DNA from: Roseomonas sp.
GTDB lineage: Bacteria > Pseudomonadota > Alphaproteobacteria > Acetobacterales > Acetobacteraceae
Assembly (NCBI GenBank): GCA_020249145.1
Contig: JADCGF010000005.1
Span: 1 to 64,000, forward strand
DNA length: 64,000 bases
Direction: 5' to 3'
This document shows positions 61,883 through 64,000 of the stretch, piece by piece; position 1 is the first letter of the stretch, and every line of letters begins with the position of its first letter. The notes below the pieces were generated by a model. It saw only the letters and a list, made by a program, of their open reading frames with translations, did no database searches and was not told the DNA's origin. The position numbers were made by a program, and so were the translations under genes.

Positions 61883-63027
61883 CGCTGATCTATATCATCG
61901 CTGGTGAGGCTTCGGGCGATGTGCTCGGCGCGCGGCTGATTGCGGCTTTGCGCAAGGCACGACCTGATCTGAACTTCGCCGGCATTGGCGGCGAACGCAT
62001 GGCCGAACAAGGCGTGCCAAGCCTTTTCCCCTACCGCGAATTAGCACTGATGGGCTTGCTGGAAGTGTTGCCGCGCATCCGACAATTGAGGCGGCGCCTC
62101 GCAGAAACTGAAGCCGATATCCTCACGCGTCAACCCGCCTTGCTGGTCACGATTGACAGCCCCGGTTTTACGCTAAGGATTGCGGAGGCCGTGAAGCCGG
62201 GCGGCATCCCGGTAATGCATTACGTCGCACCTCAGGTTTGGGCCTGGCGGCCAGGGCGCGTCAAAAGACTCAGGCATAAGATTGATCATTTGCTCTGCCT
62301 GCTGCCTTTCGAGCCCGCTTTTTTCGAAGCGGCTGGCATACCCGTGACTTTCGTGGGCCATCCCGTGCTGGAAAGCGGGGTGGATCAGGGCAATGCGGCG
62401 CGTTTCCGCGCCCGTCATGGGCTGGCGGCAACCGATCGCCCACTGATCATCATGCCGGGTAGTCGGCGGATTGAAGCCACGCGCTTGCTGCCGATTTTTG
62501 GCGCCACCTTGAAGGCCGTGTTGCCGCAAAACGCAGGACTGCGCCCGGTGATTCCGGTCTCCCCCGTTGTGGCGCCTTTGGTGCGTGCAGCGGCGGCGCA
62601 ATGGCCGGCGGCCCCTATCCTGATTGAAGATTTGGCTGACAAGCACGATGCCTTCGCAGCAGCGGCAGAAAATGGCGCCGGTTTGATCAAATCCGGCACC
62701 TCATCGCTGGAAATGGCGGTGGCCGGCGTGCCGCATATCGTGGCCTATCGCCTCAACCCCATCACAGCCGAGATTATGCGGCGGCTCATCAAGGTACCTT
62801 ATGCCTCGCTTGTTAATCTGCTCTGCGGACGAGAAGTGGTGCCCGAACGCATTCATGAGGGCTGCTCACCGGAAGGGCTTCGCAAAATCCTGCTGCCGTT
62901 ATTGCAGGACCAAGCGGCGGTCGCAGCGCAGCGCCAGGGTTTTGCTGAAACCTTGGCGAAGTTAAGCGCACCACAAGGCACGCCATCGGAAGCGGCGTCG
63001 AAGGCTGTCCTCGCCGCCCTTCCATAA
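61879..63027 (+). CDS. lpxB: Lipid-A-disaccharide synthase
   Basis: 382 residues from the ATG at 61879. N-terminal GEASGDVLGARLIAAL (9-24), IDSPGFTLRIAEA, APQVWAWRPGRVKRLRHKIDHLLCLLPFEP, FVGHPVLE and C-terminal LIKSGTSSLEMAVAGVPHIVAYRLNPITA are diagnostic. It joins UDP-2,3-diacylglucosamine and lipid X to form the lipid A disaccharide at the inner membrane. It is outside the usual lpxD-fabZ-lpxA-lpxI cluster, following instead a coupled GNAT-nitrilase pair. Confidence 0.95.
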   Translation: MTLIYIIAGEASGDVLGARLIAALRKARPDLNFAGIGGERMAEQGVPSLFPYRELALMGLLEVLPRIRQLRRRLAETEADILTRQPALLVTIDSPGFTLRIAEAVKPGGIPVMHYVAPQVWAWRPGRVKRLRHKIDHLLCLLPFEPAFFEAAGIPVTFVGHPVLESGVDQGNAARFRARHGLAATDRPLIIMPGSRRIEATRLLPIFGATLKAVLPQNAGLRPVIPVSPVVAPLVRAAAAQWPAAPILIEDLADKHDAFAAAAENGAGLIKSGTSSLEMAVAGVPHIVAYRLNPITAEIMRRLIKVPYASLVNLLCGREVVPERIHEGCSPEGLRKILLPLLQDQAAVAAQRQGFAETLAKLSAPQGTPSEAASKAVLAALP

Positions 63028-63032
63028 TTCCA

Positions 63033-63806
63033 TCAAGGCTGCATATGAGCGCCCCCGCATTGCACCCAATTCTGCCCGGTAATGAAGGAAGCCCCTTCGG
63101 ACAGTAGGAAGCAGATCAAGGGCGCCACTTCCGATGGCTGCGCCACGCGATTAAGCGGAATGCGCGCCAGCGTGCGTTCGCGGAAACGCTCTGAACGGAT
63201 AACCTCAGTCATTGGTGTTTCCACCGTACCGAAGCCAACGCTATTCACGCGAATGCCATACCGCGCCCATTCACCTGCCGCTGTCATGGTTATCCCAAAC
63301 AATCCGGATTTGGCAGCGGCGTAGTTCACCTGCCCGATGCTGCCGCGCTTGCCCGCAGTAGAGGAGATATTCACAATCGCCCCCGGCCTTTTTTCCCCGG
63401 CGCGCGCACGTTCAATCATGTGTTTGCCCACCGCCTGTTGCATCAAATGGCAGGCGGTCAGATTCACATTGATCACTTCCTGCCATTGGCGGAGCGTCAT
63501 TTTCTCAATCATCGCGGGGCGCGTGATGCCGGCGCAATTCACCAGCCCATGCACGGCGCCGAAACGCGCCACAGCATCGGCCACGCATTGCGGCCCAAAT
63601 TCTTCCTCACTCACATCGCCTTCAATGGCCATGGTGTGATCACCCGCCAAGTCTTCCGCCACCTGCATCAGGGTTTCGCGGTTGCGTTCCACGATCACCA
63701 GATTGCCGCCAAGCCCCAGCACCAATTCGGATATGGCGCGGCCAATACCCTGCCCCGCGCCGGTGACGATAATGGTTTTGCCCGTCAGGGCCATGGGATT
63801 CATCAT
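63033..63806 (-). CDS. Short-chain dehydrogenase/reductase (SDR)
   Basis: A 257-residue classical SDR with TGAGQGIG at 15-22, NCAGITRP (Cys in place of the second Asn of NNAG), ISSTAGKRGSIG with the catalytic Ser, YAAAKSG with Tyr/Lys and a C-terminal SFITGQNWVQCGGAHM. VIVERNRE after beta2 gives no clear cofactor call. Convergent with lpxB (5 nt gap) and downstream of the partial PanE-like gene on the same strand (43 nt gap), so those two may share a transcript. Confidence 0.9.
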   Translation of the reverse strand: MMNPMALTGKTIIVTGAGQGIGRAISELVLGLGGNLVIVERNRETLMQVAEDLAGDHTMAIEGDVSEEEFGPQCVADAVARFGAVHGLVNCAGITRPAMIEKMTLRQWQEVINVNLTACHLMQQAVGKHMIERARAGEKRPGAIVNISSTAGKRGSIGQVNYAAAKSGLFGITMTAAGEWARYGIRVNSVGFGTVETPMTEVIRSERFRERTLARIPLNRVAQPSEVAPLICFLLSEGASFITGQNWVQCGGAHMQP

Positions 63807-63849
63807 TGCCGTTTCCTTTCTTTTTTCTCACACGCAAAAGCTATCTGTT

Positions 63850-64000
63850 TCAATTCAGGCGCAGGCCGCGAATAAGTTCCGGGCTCGGCTTCGCCTCACC
63901 ACGTTCAACGCGCTTCACAATATCGGTAAGCGTCGCATTGGCCGGCGCATCAATGCCAATCGTCGCGCCCTTATCCACGACAAAGCCGTTCAGATATTCA
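63850..64000 (-). CDS. 2-dehydropantoate 2-reductase (PanE/ApbA family), C-terminal part
   Basis: Only the last 49 codons lie in the window; the rest is beyond 64000. The frame reads EYLNGFVVDKGATIGI, DAPANATLTDIVKRVERGEAKP and ends GLRLN with stop at 63850-63852. This matches the C-terminal helical domain of ketopantoate reductases, whose E-N/G-x-G-V helix and KRVE.G tail are conserved. A paralogue with another substrate is possible. The upstream catalytic domain cannot be judged. Confidence 0.7.
   Translation of the reverse strand, partial: EYLNGFVVDKGATIGIDAPANATLTDIVKRVERGEAKPSPELIRGLRLN

Overview
This 64 kb window is ordinary chromosome of a GC-rich (about 60-65% by eye) Gram-negative bacterium, most likely an alphaproteobacterium of the Acetobacteraceae/Roseomonas type. 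That assignment is inferred from tRNA-Leu next to tig, a monomeric NADP isocitrate dehydrogenase, the Zur box style, lpxB, and many orphan TctC/Bug binding proteins, not from a ribosomal marker. No prophage, intact insertion sequence, CRISPR array or rRNA was found. About 65 genes are called; only one (zur) encodes a recognisable DNA-binding regulator.

Layout. 1-1138: the N-terminal part of an RTX-repeat protein running off the left edge. 1340-7430: a dipeptide/oligopeptide ABC operon with overlapping genes, ending in a PPP-type phosphatase. 7611-13619: a branched-chain amino-acid type ABC operon with two tandem paralogous binding proteins. 13806-15793: trigger factor with a large extra domain, and tRNA-Leu(UAG). 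15878-21229: AceE-like transketolase, malonyl-CoA decarboxylase and NAD(P)HX repair enzyme. 21325-22861: a coupled ParA / membrane protein / acetyltransferase operon. 22864-32551: a Bug receptor, an apparently gene-free 460 bp stretch, a GFA protein, isocitrate dehydrogenase, GalE, an L,D-transpeptidase and a three-subunit HcnABC/opine-oxidase-like flavoenzyme.

32596-53667 is a catabolic region: short-chain dehydrogenases, enoyl-CoA hydratases, an Fe-type alcohol dehydrogenase, a DadA-like oxidase, a TauD dioxygenase / FAH hydrolase / PEP-mutase-family lyase / HAD operon, a DUF1028 / tartrate-type dehydrogenase / cyclase operon, a metallo-hydrolase / Bug / hydratase operon, and a Baeyer-Villiger monooxygenase with an esterase. 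Four of the five orphan Bug receptors lie here. Together they suggest uptake of organic acids and oxidative breakdown of ketones and acids. 53727-64000 is more housekeeping: EamA exporter, AlaX, mercaptopyruvate sulfurtransferase, cystathionine beta-lyase, two small envelope proteins, a divergent zur / hisI-zinc-chaperone unit, GNAT-nitrilase-LpxB, a dehydrogenase and the end of a PanE-like reductase.

The most notable observations are: (i) a trigger factor whose FKBP/PPIase domain is split by about 180 residues resembling a jelly-roll carbohydrate-binding or phage-tail module; (ii) a Zur box that overlaps the -10 of an apparently leaderless hisI-ZNG operon and also faces zur; (iii) two copies of a roughly 50 bp two-stem palindrome, each filling a 58-59 bp gap between convergent genes, whose outer stems differ by two compensatory base-pair changes.
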